This document shows positions 62,206-64,000 of a stretch of 64,000 nucleotides of DNA, piece by piece (within the stretch, counting starts at the first letter, position 1; each line of letters opens with the position of its first letter). The DNA is from Myxococcales bacterium (GTDB taxonomy: Bacteria; Myxococcota_A; Polyangia; Polyangiales; Polyangiaceae), in contig JADJCA010000029.1 in NCBI GenBank assembly GCA_016703425.1, positions 1 through 64,000 of the forward strand. The letters run 5' to 3'. A model generated the notes under the pieces. That model had not been told where the DNA came from. It saw only the letters and a list, made by a program, of their open reading frames with translations, and made no database searches. Both the position numbers and the translations under genes were made by a program.

Positions 62206-63015
62206 TCACGGAACCAAGTCGCGCGCTTCGTCATCGAAGACGCGCTGGACGGCGGGCGCGTCGAGCCGGACGTCACCCTTGGCCTCGTAGTCCCCCTCGC
62301 GCTCGCCGGCGCGGTTCGGGATCGAGAAGGTCGCGTTCACCTTGCCGGCGGGCGAGTCACCGCAGACGTACGTGAGCTGGCCGACGTCATCGTGGCCGCG
62401 GTAGAAGGTGACGCGGTGGTTTGGTGGGCAGCGCGTGACGGGGCCTTGCGGCAGGAGTTCGGCCTCAGCATCGAACGCGGCGAGCACCTTGGCGAGGTTG
62501 CGCCCTTCGCTGACCTCAACCTTCTTCGCGCTCGGGCCGAAGCCCTTCTCGATCCCGATCTTGGTGACGTTGAACAGGACGTCCGCCGGGACCATCGGCT
62601 CGTCGAGGACGGAGAGGTCGCCCGGATGAAAGTACACCCTCGTTTCTTCGCCTGAAGCCGCAAGCTTGATGGTGCCGCGAAAGCAGACGTAGCTCCCCGT
62701 GGCGACGACCTCACCGCCCTTGTCAAAGAAGGTGACCTTCGTTGCGGGGGCGATGTTGCAGCGAGGGAGCACCTCGTCGCCCGTCGCCTTCTTGAACGCG
62801 GAGAGGGCCTTCTGCACCTTGGCTTTTGCGCCGAGCGTGGTGACGCCGCCTCGGGTCTCGAACTGGAGCCGCGCCGCGTCCGGAACCAGCGTGCGCGCGC
62901 GCGCGAGCGCACCCTCGTCCGCGGCGGAGTCTTCCCGCTGCGCCTCCCCGGAGCACGCGGGAAGCAGAGCGCTGAGTACGAGGCCGAGAACAGGAGCGAC
63001 GGAACGGTGGTGCAT
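62206..63015 (-). CDS. Unknown lipoprotein
   Basis: A 269-residue lipoprotein: signal VAPVLGLVLSALLPAC, a Glu/Ala spacer, a helical segment and two similar beta-rich halves. The first has RCNIAPATKVTFFDKGGEVV and ATGSYVCFRGTIKLAASGEE, the second RCPPNHRVTFYRGHDDVGQL and TYVCGDSPAGKVNATFSIP. Both show the pattern C-----VTF------V----YVC-----K, so an internal duplication is likely. AGAGGA lies 5 nt before the ATG at 63015. The 3' end touches the region of doubtful sequence. Unknown function. Confidence 0.62.
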   Translation of the reverse strand: MHHRSVAPVLGLVLSALLPACSGEAQREDSAADEGALARARTLVPDAARLQFETRGGVTTLGAKAKVQKALSAFKKATGDEVLPRCNIAPATKVTFFDKGGEVVATGSYVCFRGTIKLAASGEETRVYFHPGDLSVLDEPMVPADVLFNVTKIGIEKGFGPSAKKVEVSEGRNLAKVLAAFDAEAELLPQGPVTRCPPNHRVTFYRGHDDVGQLTYVCGDSPAGKVNATFSIPNRAGEREGDYEAKGDVRLDAPAVQRVFDDEARDLVP

Positions 63016-63212
63016 GGAGATCCTCTTGGGTCGGGGACCGATTGGCCCGCGGTGCGATCCCTTCATCACGGATCGGGCCAGGAGTGCACGCGCCTGTTCT
63101 CGCGTGGTTAGCGTGGTGGGGTGCACCCAACCGGTCTCCGCCCGTGGCCGACCAGAGCGGAAGTAAACCGCGGAACGGGTGCCTCATCGTCAGCGGTGCG
63201 CTTCTCGGACGC

Positions 63213-64000
63213 TCACAGCCGGGCGTTTACCTGCACCGAGCCCGCGTGCGAGTAGCGGCCGTATTCCTCTTGGCCGAGGAAGATGTGCACGTCGTACGTG
63301 CCCGTCGACGAAAACTCGCAGCGAACGCCGCGCCCCCGTCGGTCGCCGCGGCAATCGGTTTGGTGTCCACCGTACGTCGGCTCGTAGCTGATCATCACGA
63401 AGCGACCGCGCGGGTTGTCCAGCAACACGTCGAGGAACGCGCCCGCGGCGACCTGCGCGCGGTCGGGACTCTTGAGGCTCAGGCCTTCTGCGAAGAAGTT
63501 GGGCCGGAGCGCGGGGCGACGGAAGAACTCCTCACGTTCAATGGGCGGCTCCGCGAGCTGCCAGGCCCGCTCGTCGGGGTAGTGCGTGAGCGAGAACGTT
63601 TCTGCTGGCGTGAAGAGGTAGTCGGTGGAGTAACGCTTCTCGAAGCGATCGCTGTTTACGCCGCCGGCGTCCCAGGTCGCGTCGATGAGGTAGTAGCGCC
63701 CGTTGATCTTCGCCGCGTTCCACGCGTGCGGTTCGCCTTTCATCGGCTCACGGTACGAGCGCGCGTCGCCGACGACATAAACGATCTCGTCGCCCGTCAC
63801 CTTGCCGAGCTCCTCGAGGAGGCGGGCGTAGCCAGCGCAGACGCCGGTGCGACGTCGAAACACGGACTCGGCATCGCCGTCCTCGTGGGGAATTCGCGGA
63901 AGCTTCAAGCTCGGTGCGTTGTAGGCGATGCGATCGGCGGCCCAATCGTGGAGGGCCTTCACGCGCTGCACCGGGTCATGCTCGCGCTCGGCGATGTATT
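63213..64000 (-). CDS. Transglutaminase-like protein, cut by the window end
   Basis: The C-terminal 262 residues of a gene open to the window edge (upstream frame reads YIAEREHDPVQRVKALHDWA). It has the transglutaminase-like triad: Cys in RRRTGVCAGYARLLEE, His in EPHAWNAAKINGRYYLID and Asp in the same strand (YLIDATWDAGG), as in KY-type and archaeal/bacterial TGc domains. A C-terminal beta domain follows (RFVMISYEPTYGG, FSSTGTYDVHIFLGQEEYGR, SHAGSVQVNARL). The family includes proteases and cross-linking enzymes; no signal can be seen because the start is outside the window. Confidence 0.85.
   Translation of the reverse strand, partial: YIAEREHDPVQRVKALHDWAADRIAYNAPSLKLPRIPHEDGDAESVFRRRTGVCAGYARLLEELGKVTGDEIVYVVGDARSYREPMKGEPHAWNAAKINGRYYLIDATWDAGGVNSDRFEKRYSTDYLFTPAETFSLTHYPDERAWQLAEPPIEREEFFRRPALRPNFFAEGLSLKSPDRAQVAAGAFLDVLLDNPRGRFVMISYEPTYGGHQTDCRGDRRGRGVRCEFSSTGTYDVHIFLGQEEYGRYSHAGSVQVNARL

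Overview
The window is high-GC DNA that reads like a myxobacterial chromosome (Myxococcota, probably the Polyangia/Polyangiales side). This is an inference from content: very many small lipoproteins with Asp/Gly/Ala- or Pro-rich spacers after the lipobox, a Ser/Thr kinase gene joined to a TPR-PEGA gene, an FHA-domain sigma-54 activator, an AgmX/PglI-type C-terminal domain, MopE-like Cys motifs, and two secreted proteins with MYXO-CTERM-like tails (Cys, hydrophobic helix, Arg cluster). I saw no rRNA, tRNA, CRISPR array, insertion sequence or prophage. About 53 genes cover roughly 90% of the window.

Layout. 1-6254 (minus): a very large SpvB/TcdB-type RHS protein whose C-terminal half is broken by many single-base deletions that look like sequencing errors. 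6496-9862 (minus): an ABC ATPase, FtsX-like permease and periplasmic adaptor with 4-bp start/stop overlaps. 10003-11988 (plus): two lipoproteins and a YbaK-type deacylase. 12032-20264 (minus): an unknown cytosolic protein, a lipoprotein, a Rossmann oxidoreductase, then a signalling block (FHA sigma-54 activator, RCC1 propeller protein, TPR-PEGA protein, Ser/Thr kinase). 20418-26942 (plus): a five-gene run of exported proteins (RIFT-like lipoprotein, beta-propeller, beta-helix, lipoprotein, predicted beta-barrel), mostly with overlapping stops and starts. 27031-35253: a beta-helix lipoprotein, another lipoprotein, an ArsR/SRPBCC pair with a visible operator, a LysR/NmrA divergent pair, an alpha/beta hydrolase interrupted by an in-frame amber codon, and an AraC-type regulator. 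35384-46344: a lipoprotein, an AgmX-like protein, a Uma2 nuclease, a lipoprotein with two PLD motifs and three lamin-tail domains, a 1393-residue HEAT-repeat protein, and a haem-binding lipoprotein. 46700-64000: a Cys-rich lipoprotein, a STAND ATPase regulator divergent from a lipoprotein gene, an SDR enzyme, a Ca2+/Na+ antiporter, a trypsin-like lipoprotein, several small lipoproteins, and a transglutaminase-like protein cut by the window end.

Two window-wide signals stand out. First, about ten genes have TANNNT placed 6-8 nt before an ATG/GTG, usually with no Shine-Dalgarno sequence, which suggests leaderless transcription. Second, the sequence quality is uneven: single-base deletions cluster in 1-3360, and a run of G/C homopolymers at about 62020-62130 looks like an artefact at a mis-joined or unresolved spot.
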